From Coleophoma eucalyptorum (lineage: Eukaryota; Ascomycota; Leotiomycetes; Helotiales; Dermateaceae), in the NCBI GenBank assembly GCA_026120035.1, contig JALRME010000021.1, positions 186,001 through 250,000 of the forward strand: a DNA stretch of 64,000 bases. Reading direction: 5' to 3'. This document shows positions 43,023-55,677 of this stretch, piece by piece; the first letter of the stretch is position 1, and every line of letters begins with the position of its first letter. Position numbers and translations under genes: made by a program. The notes under the pieces are model-generated. The model was not told the DNA's origin, made no database searches, and saw only the letters and a list, made by a program, of their open reading frames with translations.

Positions 43023-46000
43023 CTAGGGTGTTTTCCCTCCTTTACGACCACTATTGCTAGTACTTTCAGGCTCAAATATTGAACTCAAGCCTGCCAATGT
43101 CCATGATGATGTTGAGGAGTGAATCAGCACCAACCATGCAGCTGCAAAGTTAACCAGGTAATGCAGCATGTATGCATATGTTACTCCGTATACAGCCGCG
43201 TAAATCGCAATGAAGAAGAACAAGACGCTCGTAAAGTGGCGGAAACTTGAAGTGACTCGGGGAACCATCTTCCCACTGGTAAGTGTTTCGACCAGTAAGA
43301 TGAACGGCATGATAGATAAGACGTTGTGGTGAGATGAAAAGGGTGTAAGCCAATGGACTGCAAGGTTGTGAATCCAGACCACGAGGATGGGAAGATTTAT
43401 AGGGAGAATCCAGAGCATAAGAACAAGGATGGAATGAACATAGTTATAAAAATTGGAGTTTGTCGTTGATCGTGCTTCCCTGGCTAGCTTGAGTGCGCGT
43501 GTTGAAGTAGCTATTTGCACAAGGCAAGCCACTAGATATGCGAATTGGTATGGAATTACCGTTGAAACCAACAGCAGCAAAATTGAGGTGGTCAGTATAC
43601 GACGTCGAGGTGTTGACGAAACGAAAACTGCGGATGACTGTCTTCGGCGATCATCATTTCTGAGCCATGCTGGCTTGATGGTGACCATACCGTAAACCAC
43701 CCCAAATGCATGTGTTAAGGCGAGAGTTGCATAGTTGAAGAACACACACACTCCAACACACACAAGGCCTATTAATGGTACCATGAACCAGAAAAAGGGA
43801 TCCTGAGAGCCAACCAGAAGATCGTTCTTCGTGAAGTCAATCACAGATTCGGTTGCGTTGCTTCGCCACGGCCAAAATCCACCGTAATTTGGCTGAGGAG
43901 GTTCTGAGCTTGTCTTTGCCAGGGATATTGCCAAACATGTAAGTGCTCCGAGTACAAGAGGGAGCGACTGGCGCAGTGATGCGTCAAGTCCCTCTGAGAA
44001 CGACATGAAAATCCCAGTCTCATCATATATGCGGAATTGCTTCCGCAATACGAGAGCGACTATCAGTAAAGGGAACGCAGCGAATACAGTCCTGTATCTC
44101 ATATATAATTTGCCAACACTGCCAGGAATATCAACTTGTAAAGAAACCCGAATACTGGAGTTGCATGTAGGGTCGGTCCAGAATTGAAGGCTTAATCCAT
44201 CTTGGTTGTTCTTGTTTGTTAAAGATGGTGGCATGAAAGGAGCTACTCCGTGGAGATTGATATTTGCTTGCTTCACGTTGACGAAGTATTTAGACTCGTA
44301 TGGTTCCGAGATGTACTGCCTTAGAAGTGGCGTGAATAACTGAGGGTCGTCTCCACAAGCTTGCTCACCCACGTCCAGCTTGTATGCTAACAGACTAGAA
44401 TGTAGGGCAGGTATTCTCACCTCGGCAACCATCGGCCGATTAGGAGGTAGTTTCATCTTCATTCCAAAGGCCAGAAGGCGTCGTAGTCCTAGGTTACGGA
44501 TCTTATGCGAATGTACATTGTCACTGAACTCGGCTATCACCCAACCTGGAGTTGGAGCAGTCGCTTTATCGACTACGGCGACAAACTGGTGGTCAAGGAT
44601 ATCCTCCAAGTCATACTGTAGGTACGAGAACGGTGTGATTTCGTCTTCACCATCAAGATAAAAGGGTTTCTTGGATGTCCTAGTTGAAGCGGGTAAGACA
44701 ATGGCGTCTGCTGCAGCATTCTTACAAGCAAGTCGAGTAGATCCAGAGCTATCTCCAGAGAGGTCCATGTTCATAGAAAACAGCGTTGCTGATTGTCCAG
44801 GATGCAAAGGGAAAACACTGCAAAAGAGGACTTCTAAGTTACCAGATTCGCCTGCTTTGTCCAATCTTTGGTCTGTAAGAAGGGTAAATCTCTTTCCTCC
44901 GGGGGTTCCTTGTGGTGGAATTGGAAGTAGGTGTGCTCGCGGCCTTCGAGATTCTCCAAATTTCCGAACCGTCAAACGCTCTCCTTGCGCAATTATAGAA
45001 TTGGAATTGTCCTCCAAGGTAAGTAGAGTGGTAGGTTCTTTCTGCGAAAGCGTTTTCTCTGCAATTGCCTCCATGCCCGTTAAATACCATTTCTTGAAGA
45101 CTCTCATTCTTTCTGCACGAGGTTTTGTCTGCGCTGGTCGGTTGACATCTATAACATCGTAAAGAGAACGCACAACAACTTTTCTGAACTGATCACACCA
45201 GAGAATGGCCTGGTGATCCATGCCAGTCCATACGTTTGGCACAGAGGAGGTGAATACCGTGAATCCATGTGTATCCGGAACGAGAGATTCCAAGCTTGCA
45301 TAATCTGAGGGCACGACTGTGTCAAGCCCACCTCCAGCTATGGATATTAAAGTGACATGCCAAAGAGGGTTGTTATTGGCCCATTTCTGAGAGTATGCTT
45401 GTCGCCAATAGTCATTGATCTTCTGGTACGTTTTCACAATCTCCGCATCAAAGGAGACCGGCGGCCTCGCATGAGGAGCTGACATGGTGATGATCGTATT
45501 GATCGAGTTGGACTGATAATTCGGCATCACCAGCATTGTACGTGCTACAATACCTCCCATGGAATGCCCCAAGACAATTACAGAAGTAGGATCAGGTAGA
45601 TCTGGATCTCGTTGAGACCTCCGTTCGTCGTGGTATAATGATAGTATGTATGCGATTGCCTCATTCAAGTATTCGGCCTGGTCCAGCATTGTTTGTCCGT
45701 GAAAAGCGGTAATGTCTTCATTGAAATCAACCGTAAAGAAATCTAAATTACGCGTGCCTGCATTGATAGCAGCAGAATCATGCCGTAGAGTATCGTGAAA
45801 ATAAGTGGCAGCTTCGGCGGCAATAGGGCGAACCTGTTTGTAGCTACCAGCATTTCCAGGGATAAAAAGCACTGGTACCCCTTTCACCTAGAAAGAGAGA
45901 GTCAGCGACATATTTACGTGCAAACCACCTCGTCACCTACCTTCGTATCCTCGTCCACCCCACCTTCTCTGTAAAGGTATACGGAGTACTTGCTCGCGAA

Positions 46001-46579
46001 TCTCGTGTGTTCTGTATCAAAGTCGGAGAGCTTTGCAAACGACGGTCTCATATATGACATTCGACATCCTTTCAAGTCTAATTGTCGACTATTGAAAGAA
46101 TGGACTATTGCTACCAAGGCAAATGTAGCCAAGAAAGTGGTGATGAAGGTTAGCCATGAGCATGACCAGGGGCTTCGAAGTCTGGAGCGACGAGCAGTGA
46201 CCTGAGCATCTGGCATTTTCTCAGGGGTGATGGTGTCTACGGATGGGACACCGATGATAGCGATTTCTCCAGAAGCCTTCTCTATATGTCCATTCCGTGC
46301 CTCTGAAGACTTCCAATTGGTATTGCTAGGTCGTCGACTCCTGGCAGCCGAAGGTCTCTGATCAGAACTTTTCCTGCGGTCGAGCTCGTGGGAAGCACGC
46401 TGTGGATTCTCCTTTCGCGGTGAGGACTGAGTATCATTCGATGTTCTTCTGAGTAGGGAATTGTCGTTTTTCGAGCGGCCCCCTGCGCCGTTGTTGAGGG
46501 AGGTCACGTCGGCATTCGAACTGGGAGCCGTTTCTTCGCCCTCTTCCTCTGCGGCGGATCCAGACGATCGCCTCCGCAT
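43023..46579 (-). CDS. bst1: GPI inositol-deacylase (Bst1/PGAP1)
   Basis: ER enzyme that removes the acyl chain from the inositol of GPI anchors, needed for efficient ER exit of GPI proteins. Two exons on the minus strand (46579-45941, 45887-43023) with a phase-0 intron give 1167 residues. The N-terminal 135 residues are charged and probably cytosolic, then comes one helix (SWLTFITTFLATFALVAIV). The PGAP1 domain follows: GCRMSYMRPSFAKL, RFASKYSVYLYREGG, then after the intron VKGVPVLFIPGNAGSYKQVR and the lipase elbow VIVLGHSMGGIVART with predicted nucleophile Ser322. Further PGAP1 motifs include TMSAPHARPPVSFD and SIAGGGLDTVVPSD. The C-terminal part has a cluster of membrane helices (FAAFPLLIVALVLRK onwards). 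Length fits filamentous fungal orthologues. Confidence 0.95.
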
Positions 46580-49500
46580 CTAAGAGACTTGCACAAAACT
46601 CGCACGCAGTCGCGACAGGTACAGTCGCGGTGGATTGGATCGAGGATTGCGGTGATGCAGGAGTTGGAGGAAAGGCTACAAGAAGCTCAAAGACGAGTCG
46701 CAGAGAACGGATTAAGCAGTTCGCCTATCGGCAGAATTATTGGAGCGAGCTTCTGGGGCCGCAACTTTTTTGGCGTGGGCGTTGGCCGCAACAATTACAA
46801 GTGCCTGGGTATTCCGCACTTAGTATGGCCCCGTCTCTTGCTTGGTCTTGGTTTTGGTCTTGGTCTTGTCTTGGTCTATGAACTTGGTCTTGCTTTGGCC
46901 TGGAAGGTCTAAACGAAGGTAAAAAGGTCTTGTTGCGGTCAGTGCAAATGTTTCAGAAAAACCACCGACACTGACTGACACCGAGTAGGGATTGCGGGAA
47001 GGGAAGGGTCAAACAGCTGTGCGAACGCGTGAGCGAGTGTATGGGAGCCGAGAACGAAGGGATTGGCACAGATCTACAGTGTGTTTCTGTTTCTGTGCCG
47101 GCGCATAAACAGCATAAAAATGGCAGTCAGAGGAGCGAGGGTGACGGTGATACCTGAAGTAACAGGACGAGGATGAAAGATTAATCCGATGGAAGGACAG
47201 CTCGGAGTACTTCTACTGCGGAGCATGCCATCATAGTACCACTTCCACTTTCTCACCTATTCCGATCTGAGTCCTGCTACTGGCGGCGACAGTCACGCTA
47301 CGAGTACAAAGCATTGAATGAATGGGCCGGCTACTTATCGGCACGCACCACAATTTAGAGCAGCATCATCTGGTGGCCATCTGATTGGGCGCAGATGCTT
47401 CTGCTGTGAATGCTGATTCGATACAGACGCAGATGTGAAGAACACCTCCATCATGGAGGCCCAAGGATGGAAGCGTGCTTGTATGTTATCACTTCTGCTA
47501 AGCTTATTTGTTGCATGCAGCACACACAATAGTGCCGCATACTGCAGCACAAGGGGCATTGTGTTAAGAAAGAGACATTGTTTATTATTCATGCAATACG
47601 CTGTCTTTGCTTTGCTCGTTGGCCTTGCGACCGACTCCAGCTTCATACTTCACACACCAAGCTCCTGAACCACTGGACGACTGGACTGTAGTGCTTCATC
47701 AAACTGTCGGTCAGTATCTTGTTTTGGGCGTGTGGGTAATAAGCCTCTCGACTCCTGGAGACTCGGGCCTTGTTCGCGGAACATACGGAGCTCCAGGGAC
47801 ATTGAGCCTTGTGCCAAAATGAACGTGGCTGGGATCATCATGTCAACGGCAATCTCAAGCCTTGGCCTTCGTCCCATTGATGTCAAAACAACGCTGCTGA
47901 CCAAACACCATCTCCATTCTCGAATTCTTGATAAATGGTATCAATCCGCGCTTGGCTGTTGCCGCTAAAGTTGCTTGACGTCTTATCGACCGGCTTTTGT
48001 CATCGTGCTTTGAACTGTTCCCTTGTTACGAACCTGCACAACATCTGAGCTGGTTTCAACGTGAGAAGCAGTACAAAGTGGGCGTGCATTTGTCCCTAAC
48101 GACCTCGATCGTGCGCTGCGCTTACCTCGATACAACGATGTGCATGGCGGCATGAACAGTGCATTTTACAAGCGTTTCTATGACTTAGTTCTGACTTTGA
48201 AAATATACGCCTACGATAAATCTACGCTAGTGGTGAAGATGAGATGCGACGGATACAAACGGTTTTGAAAATGAATTACCATCAAAAGGATCGCTGGACG
48301 GCAGCTTCCTCCCGTGCTGAAGTGTGCCAAGTATCTTCTACTTGAAGCCAGCCAAGAAAGTTTCCTTAGGTCGGCAGAATCCTATCAATATAGACTGCAG
48401 CAAAGATGTGGCGTGCATGGCGCTAGGTAAGGCTGTTTCTGCGACTACCACTGCACGCACATACGATATGGACTTGATGTAATCAAGGAAATATCAAGAG
48501 GATATCGCTGCGAAGTCTCTCACATTGTTAATTTTTTTTTATTTCTAAAAATAAAATAAAAAACCAGCTTCACAGTTGGCTTCGACTATGAATTCCCGGA
48601 GCAGATGCGATTACTGATAATTTTTGACATAGGCAAGTCTGGACTGAGATGTTGAATTTTTTTGAGAAATCGAGGAGGGGTAGAAAGATGCAATTAAAAA
48701 TCATTATTTCTATACTACCTCTCTAGGTTGTGGTACAACCTCAGCTACTGATAATGTTAGAGTATAAGGTGGATGGTTCGAGATTGCAACGGCGTTTTTC
48801 TTGCTGCTGTACTGTGTCACTTTCGCTTTCGCGCTGGGCGGAGAGACACAGCCGCATATCAAAAGTTGAGTTCCGCAATCCCCACCCTTTGGTTTACTAT
48901 GAGGAGTCAAGCAGCATTACTGGCTCGTCAGTAAGCCGTGCAAACTCCATGATGCTGTCAACATCAGCCAGAACATCAAAGGTATGGCAAGGTAAGCCAG
49001 TTTTCAAGTAACATGTGTGTTATCTGGAGCCACAGATATTTTCGGACATGTTCAGATCATCAGTTTGATCAGCCACGCTTGACAACGTCTAACAAGATTT
49101 GACTCGAAGAAATCGCAAGGCTGCACGCTTCGAAGTAGCGCACAAGAATTATTCCATACTTGGGGCCCTTGGGATTCGAAACGTACAGCCGCGTCACACA
49201 GAAATACTGCACTCAAAAGTTGCCCTTCAAGCTAAACTTGTGGCGCGAAGAGTACATTCGCGTACTCGCAGCACGAAACACTTGGCGATGGTATTGAGCC
49301 AAGAGAGACAAGAGGTCGTTGAAATAGCCGCCAGTCACGCTGAATGTTCTCAAGAACATCCTTAGACCTGTATTCCTTATTGTTGCGGATTTCTGTAAGA
49401 CAGGGACATACCTAGTTCATACTGACCATCGCAATTTATATGGCTCGCCCAGATTGTGATCTGGCAGGCCAAATTCCCGAAGGTTCACTATTTTCATGGA

Positions 49501-50191
49501 TTCAACAATTATTGACAGTTGGCAGCTTAGCCCTTCGCCACATTTTCATCTGGGCCTTCAATCTAGCTACCCAATGTATTCGAGAGGGATTTCTAGACTC
49601 CTTGGACAAGTCCACATGAAAAAGGTTCCTGGCTAGTGAAATTGAACCCGCAGTAATTATTTTTAGATCAATATTACGGTCCACCAAGCAGCTTCAAATA
49701 ATGACATTCATATCACAGCGCCCAATTTCCGGGGTTGAGATTTAGATCTACTGGTTATTGAGTTGCCGGGCTTGTGGATTTTGAGATAGGTCGTCAAGGA
49801 AAGAAAATTAAGTCTGTATAATGTACACTTATACTGTAGATAACTTTGTTTTGCTCCCGTTGCGACTGTAGTTCATCAGGATACGTGAAATGGGGCTAAA
49901 AGGGGAGGGTCTAAGATCGTTATTTTGCAGGATTTTGGGATATTGGTATCGCAAACGTCAAGTTATTGAACCACATCAAGTAGTTAACTCAAAGGCTTAG
50001 CTCAACACAGAAAGAAAAGCCACGGCCGTTATTGTAAATCAGATGCCTCCATACCCTGGCGAAGACACGGAGAGTGGGTGATCATTATAAGGAAGTGACG
50101 TTACGCGAAGCGAGAAATCGCGTCTCCCCGCCATGTCCAGAGTCCAACCGCGTCTTTCTGAGCTCTGTAGCTGTACCACTTCGAAAATGCC
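46580..50191. other. Large gene-free region between bst1 and pms1
   Basis: 3.6 kb divergent spacer. It contains a TCTTGG-type microsatellite (separate entry), an A/T homopolymer block at 48531-48562, and many short open frames with no domain. At 49393-49480 one frame reads ...GTYLVHTDHRNLYG, faintly like the TDHxNL box of Ty3-type RNase H, possibly a retroelement relic. No intact gene, LTR or RNA gene was found. Confidence 0.5.
46832..46897. repeat. TCTTGG-type imperfect microsatellite
   Basis: Repeated TCTTGG/TTTTGG/TCTTGTC units, for example GGTCTTGGTTTTGGTCTTGG, produce a spurious Leu/Gly open frame on the plus strand. Confidence 0.6.
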
Positions 50192-50258
50192 ATGGCAACG
50201 ATTAAGCCTATTGAGGGCAGAACCATACACCAGATTCAATCTGGCCAGGTCATTGTAG
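50187..50258 (+). promoter_or_regulatory. Overlapping out-of-frame uORF at the pms1 start
   Basis: An ATG at 50187, five bases before the pms1 ATG, opens a 23-codon frame ending at TAG 50256-50258, inside the pms1 coding sequence. Its context has A at -3 (CGAAAATGC); the pms1 ATG has G at -3 and G at +4 (ATGCCATGG). Scanning ribosomes could use either. Whether the transcript includes 50187 is not known. Confidence 0.35.
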
Positions 50259-53200
50259 ACCTTTGCTCTGTTGTCAAAGAGCTTGTAGAAAACAGTCTCG
50301 ATGCCGGGGCTACAAACATTGGTAAGTTTTTACATAGCAGTTCCTCATGATAACACAGTTTGCTTACTTGTAACTAGACGTCCGCTTTAGAAATCAGGGT
50401 CTTGAATCAATAGAAGTCCAGGACAATGGCGATGGAATATCACCTAACAACTATGAGACTTTAGCTCTGAAGCACCACACCTCCAAGCTCTCCGATTATT
50501 CCGACCTCACGACGCTTCAGACATTTGGTTTCCGTGGTGAGGCCTTGTCATCCTTATGCGCGCTCTCTCATTTCTCAGTGACGACATGTGTGGCTGCCGA
50601 TTCCCCAAAGGGAACCAAGTTGGAATTTGAGATATCGGGGAAGCTGAAAAGTACAAGCGTGGTTGCAGCTCAGAAAGGAACGACGGTATCGGTGGAAAAC
50701 CTATTCAGAAATCTGCCCGTCCGTAGGCGCGAGCTGGAACGAAAGATCAAAACCGAGTGGAACAAAGTCATCGGGGTCCTAGGACAATATGCCTGCATCC
50801 AAACAGGTATAAAGTTCTCTGTCTCTCAGCAAACAAGCGCAAAAGGCAAGAAGACCACGTTATTCTCAACAAAAGGAAACCCATCAACGAAAGAGAATAT
50901 CATCAACGTATTTGGAGCTAAGACCTTGACAGCATTGGTTCCTTTGAACCTAAATTTGGACTTAGAGTCTACTAGTGGTCAAGGCCAGAGATGGAATACG
51001 CAGGACAATGGCGGGAGGAAAGAGATACGAATCGTGGGGTATATCTCGCGCCCAGCATTCGGCGAAGGCCGCCAAACACCAGATAGGCAGATGTTCTTCG
51101 TCAATGCCAGGCCATGTGGTCTTCCTCAAGTCGCAAAGGCTTTCAATGAGGTCTACAAAACCTACAACGTAACTCAATCGCCATTTATATTCGCCAATAT
51201 TGAACTAGACACTCATCTGTATGATGTTAATGTCAGCCCTGACAAGAGGACGATCTTACTACATGAACAGACTCGAATGTTAGAGAACCTTAAAACAGAA
51301 CTCGCTGCACTATTCGACTCGCAGGACTACACAGTACCTATAACGCAGATTCCAACCCAGAAGCAACCTCTTTACAAACAGTTGACAATCAGTCGCGAAA
51401 GTAGTGGACTCTCAAGGACGGGAACACACACTCCAGAAACACCGGCCAGACAGAATGAGGTAAGAGAGTCTGAAAATGAGTCTGTCTCAGGAAGGACAGA
51501 GCAACAGAGCGAGGATGAAGGCCTGCAGATGAAGGATGATCAAATTCTCCGGCGAAGTGTTGTGACAAGGGAATCGAAGGGCCGTGACAGAGATGCCGAA
51601 AATCTTATTTCCAAATGGGCGACCAGGATCGCTGAGGATAGACCTGACATTGAGCCGGCTCAAGCTGTATCCGAAAAAGACCCAGGAAATCCTGACGAGT
51701 TCTCGAAAGACAAGCCTTTTGACAACCCCAAGGAAGCTGAGTTAGCCAAATTTAGCACCGATGATCAGGACAGCACATCTGTCAGCTCTGGCTCAACTAC
51801 TATTACCTCATCGTATCAACCTCCGATTCAAGTAATTGATTTCAATAGGCATATGGAAGAGCTTGGCCGTAGGAAGCAGACTCGTGATACGAGTGAAGTG
51901 ATACCAGCTGCAGATGTGGCACTTAGTCCAGCTCTTGCCACAGCTATTCCTGCAGCGTCCTCTACGCTCAGCATGTTTTCAAATGCCAAAGGCTCAAAAC
52001 GCCCATCTGCTGCCATGGCGACGATAACCATTGGAGATCACACTATTACCAGCTCAATTGGGCAATCATACCCCAAAAGACAAAGGTCCGAAGAAGACAC
52101 AAATAGTTCTATGCATCCTAAGAGGCACGTAGATTCTTCTTTGAACGAACTCCCTTCGTTTGGCAAGAATTTGAGCCAACGATTTGGAGCATTAGGGACT
52201 ACTCCGCAATATACGTCGAGCGAAGTTGATCAATGTGATAGTGAAGGAAGTAATATACAAGACGAGGAGGGCTCTCCTGGGCCAGAAAGCCCACCACTTT
52301 TCATAGACGAAGCACCGGCAGAAGCCGATCATCACAGTGGAGTATCGGACGCAGACATGATAAGCGAAAGTCTCCACGACCCGTCTATTCTCAATCCGCC
52401 AGAGGAGGGCAATGAAAGTGATAGAGAGTATGTTGACGAGGAGGAAAAGAAAGCACGTGAAGAGGCCAAGGTGCAAGAGATGATTCAAGCTGCGGAACAA
52501 GAAGCAGCCCGACCTTCACAAGAGAACGAGCTGCGTACTAGAACTCTTCTCAAAGGTAGTGCTAGGAAGAAAGACTCCACCGTACACTTAGTAAAGACCT
52601 TGGAGACTACCATTGCTGAGATTCAAAGGAAATACCAGACCATGTCTAAGACCTTGAGGGCATATCGAACCAATTTGGTAGAGACAGGGGATGATGCAAC
52701 AATGGAATCTACGACAGCAGAAGAACAATTATCCTTGACTATCTCCAAAAGCGATTTTGCCAAAATGAAGATTATTGGACAGTTTAATCTTGGATTCATC
52801 TTGGCAACTAGAGTCTCTGAGTCTAAGAGTCAATCCGTCAGCGAAACTACATCCGCAGATGACCTCTTTATCATTGATCAGCACGCATCTGACGAGAAGT
52901 ATAACTTTGAGCGATTACAAGCCACAACAATTGTACAGTCACAAAGATTAGTCAGGCCGAAGACACTAGATTTGACAGCAGTTGAAGAAGAAATAGTCAT
53001 GGAGAATTTGAAAACACTGGAATCCAACGGTTTCATTGTAAATATCGATGAATCTGGTGAATCTCCGGTTGGACAACGATGCCAGCTCGTGAGCTTGCCT
53101 CTAAGCCGCGAAACAACGTTCTCCATCACCGACCTAAACGAGCTGATCGCCTTACTCTCTGAAAATCCAGCCGGTGTCGTCCCACGACCTTCAAAAGTGC

Positions 53201-53481
53201 GGAAGATGTTCGCAATGCGAGCTTGTCGAAGTAGCATCATGATTGGGAAGACGCTAAATCCCAAACAGATGGGAAAAGTCGTTCGTCATATGGGCGAGAT
53301 TGACAAGCCCTGGAACTGTCCACACGGTAGGCCCACTATGCGGCATCTTTGTGGCTTGAATACCTGGGATGAGCTGGGATGGAGGGAAGGGGATTGTATG
53401 GGTACGGATTGGGCAGCTTATGCGTGTGTGGATAGTGGTGGTGGTGATACTCTAGCATCGCCTGAACGAATGGATGCATGA
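50192..53481 (+). CDS. pms1: DNA mismatch repair endonuclease Pms1 (MutL homologue)
   Basis: Partner of Mlh1 in MutL-alpha; nicks the strand to be excised in mismatch repair. Two exons (50192-50321, 50378-53481) give 1077 residues. The GHKL ATPase motifs are present: [15 protein letters not shown] (residues 29-43, with the intron in the next codon), VQDNGDGI and [11 protein letters not shown] (93-103). The transducer domain contains [14 protein letters not shown] and [13 protein letters not shown] long acidic and Ser-rich linker separates the C-terminal domain, which opens with [14 protein letters not shown]. The metal-binding endonuclease motif is [12 protein letters not shown] (877-888), matching DQHAx2Ex4[11 protein letters not shown] and [13 protein letters not shown] complete the zinc-site motifs. 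Longer than yeast Pms1 because of the linker. Confidence 0.96.
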
Positions 53482-53796
53482 ATGCACGAACGAGCGAATG
53501 GCATAGGGAATTTCGGGCAGGTATAAAAGATCATTCTTAGATTGCTGACCTTTTGGTACTAGGAATATATCGATCATTTCTTCGTTTTTGTATCTCTTAT
53601 CAATATGTATATATAAAACAGAACAATCATGAAAGATAGCCCAATCATACGACATGAAACAACCCCAATCTTCCTAATCTCTGTTCCCAGGTTGTCATTG
53701 CTTCCTCCACGTGCAATCCAACATTTTCAAACAATATAACACCCAAAAGCATAAAACAAAAACAAAAAACAGATTAACATATCTCAATATAACATA
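53482..53796. other. Convergent 3' spacer between pms1 and the membrane-protein gene
   Basis: 315 bp, strongly A-rich between 53730 and 53800, with tetranucleotide-like GAACGAATG/GAACGAGCGAATG just after the pms1 stop. Presumably two 3' UTRs. Confidence 0.45.
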
Positions 53797-55677
53797 TCAC
53801 ATCAAGATACCGCTTACTTTCCTAAGTCTTGTTCCCCAGGGATTCAAAGGTCCCAGAGTTTCTGCTCGCCCTTCCTCTGCAACCTTGCCACTAACGTCGC
53901 GTCTGAAGCTTCCTTTCTCGTTACTATAGATATGGCTGGAAATATCTACACTACTAGAGACCTGCCGTCCACCAGTATTACGCTTGGCACCTACAAGAAT
54001 AGGCGTTTGAGCACTTGTTTGCTTCAACTCGCCATAGTATTTCTTCTGTATTGATTTGTTCGACTTATTAGAGCCTTGTCTCCTAGTCGACGCTATAGAA
54101 AGGGTATCTATCCCGTCTTGCGAGTAATTTGATACTGAAGCGATGTCACTGCTGGAGGGTGAGCGATTGTTGCTTATTTCTTGAAGTGGAGATTCTTGGC
54201 GTGCCTGATACTGCATCTGCGTTGTGCGTGGAAGTCGCGATCCCGGTGGGTGTTCGTGGAGTGGATTGGGGTGGGAAAGCTCGTCTGCGCTAGGATCTTG
54301 TTGGATTGCCTGGTAGGATTTCTTTGGAGATGGTGTGCGTCTTGGGATGTCGCTGGTGTACCAGGCCTCTTTTGTAGGCATCTTGGACAATGGCTCATGA
54401 TATAGACGTCTGGGAGAGGTCTCAAGACTTGAGATATCTGAGTAGGAGCCTCGGTTTGACAATGCTGGCAGCGAAAAATTGGGTGCGGGTCGACTCGTTC
54501 TTTGAGATGCTGTATCTGATATCGGTGATTCAGAGTAAGGTGGGTATACAGCTCCATTCTTGAGCTTTTGCGGATCTACTACCACTGAGGATCGTGCAGA
54601 GCTGCTGCCTTCTACCTGATATTTTCGAGGCGGAAGATCCACTTGGGAGCCTTGAGATCCTGGAGGTGTAGATTGATATGAGCCAACAGAATCCGTAGAG
54701 TGATTGCGTGTATGAAGGAACGGGATCTTGGGTGGACGTCCTAGATCCTCGTATGCAGTTGCGGACCTACGTTTGTCCTCAAAGACCATGGAGGAGCGTT
54801 TCTCAGAATCAGCATATGTTGATACTGAAGACTTATTCCGCTTATGCGGCCGTGAAGTCAGGTGGTCTTCTAAAGGATTCATGTCTGGAGGCAACATGGT
54901 GATGTTCCTGAATATGACTGCAAGGTGAATAGAAATTCCAAGAGAGAATAGATGAAGTCCTCCGCTGACAACAGCCAAATAGAACACAACAATACAGAAG
55001 GTCGGCATCAGAGTTTGATCTGATAGCATCGTGGTCCAGGCCGAGCTGCGCTGTTTAGCAACAAAAGCACTGAATGCATAAAACGGCGCAATCGTGACAT
55101 CAAAGAAAGATGCAAAGAGCATATATGAGGCCGATGATGCTGGGGTTCTACCCGAGGCTTTTCTTCCAAGATGGAAAATTGCATAGCCGGTATGAAGAAT
55201 AGCTATACCCGGCTGCAGGCAATTAGCTTGAAGCTCAGACTCGATAAACAGCTCACCTACCACTATTCTCAAAATCCACCCTGTTGTCATATCTATATTT
55301 CGGATGAGGATCATCATGACTAGTTGTCCACAAGCTCCCAGTATTTCAAGAACTCTGAGAATCAATTGAACGATTCTCAACCACTTCACCCACTTCTTCA
55401 CGGATGGGTTCATTGGAGCCGCATTCGTGTTTCCATATGGGAGAATCAAGTACGAACTGGACACAATGGTCAGTATAGATTCTGGGATATTATAGAAGCT
55501 TTGATAATACTCAGGATGTTGGTTGAAGGATACCAGTGGTCCTTCAGACTTCAGACGTGGAGTCCTTGGTGGACTCATGCTCGCTCGCGAAACGGCTTTG
55601 GGGTCGAAGTTACTTTGGGGATACTTCGAGCTCTCCCTAGGAACCGCATCGTAGAGGAAAGGAGGTTGGACACCCAT
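53797..55677 (-). CDS. Four-helix integral membrane protein with Ser-rich cytosolic tail
   Basis: The minus-strand gene begins MGVQPPFLYDAVPRESSKYP. About four membrane segments are visible: WLRIVQLILRVLEILGACGQLVMMI, PGIAILHTGYAIFHL, ASYMLFASFFDVTIAPFYAF and FCIVVFYLAVVSGGLHLFSLGISIH. The remaining ~330 residues are Ser/Pro/Arg-rich and probably disordered. I infer a 48-bp intron at 55260-55213 (GTAGGT...CTGCAG), because it removes a hydrophilic insert from the middle of a hydrophobic stretch and yields WILRIVV-PGIAILHTGYAI. The intron is a multiple of three without stops, so it can be read through. Exons are then 55677-55261 and 55212-53797 (610 residues). Upstream, GTGAGT...GATCAG could be a 5' UTR intron. 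The family is widespread in filamentous fungi as I recall; function unknown. Confidence 0.75.
   Translation of the reverse strand: MGVQPPFLYDAVPRESSKYPQSNFDPKAVSRASMSPPRTPRLKSEGPLVSFNQHPEYYQSFYNIPESILTIVSSSYLILPYGNTNAAPMNPSVKKWVKWLRIVQLILRVLEILGACGQLVMMILIRNIDMTTGWILRIVVGELFIESELQANCLQPGIAILHTGYAIFHLGRKASGRTPASSASYMLFASFFDVTIAPFYAFSAFVAKQRSSAWTTMLSDQTLMPTFCIVVFYLAVVSGGLHLFSLGISIHLAVIFRNITMLPPDMNPLEDHLTSRPHKRNKSSVSTYADSEKRSSMVFEDKRRSATAYEDLGRPPKIPFLHTRNHSTDSVGSYQSTPPGSQGSQVDLPPRKYQVEGSSSARSSVVVDPQKLKNGAVYPPYSESPISDTASQRTSRPAPNFSLPALSNRGSYSDISSLETSPRRLYHEPLSKMPTKEAWYTSDIPRRTPSPKKSYQAIQQDPSADELSHPNPLHEHPPGSRLPRTTQMQYQARQESPLQEISNNRSPSSSDIASVSNYSQDGIDTLSIASTRRQGSNKSNKSIQKKYYGELKQTSAQTPILVGAKRNTGGRQVSSSVDISSHIYSNEKGSFRRDVSGKVAEEGRAETLGPLNPWGTRLRKVSGILM

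Noticed and set aside
48775..48800. GGTTCGAGATTGC resembling a tRNA T-loop
   Set aside because: The flanking bases do not pair into a T-stem and no acceptor or anticodon arm is present.
49099..49365. 88-codon open frame upstream of the possible RNase H relic
   Set aside because: No similarity to a retroelement or other protein could be seen.
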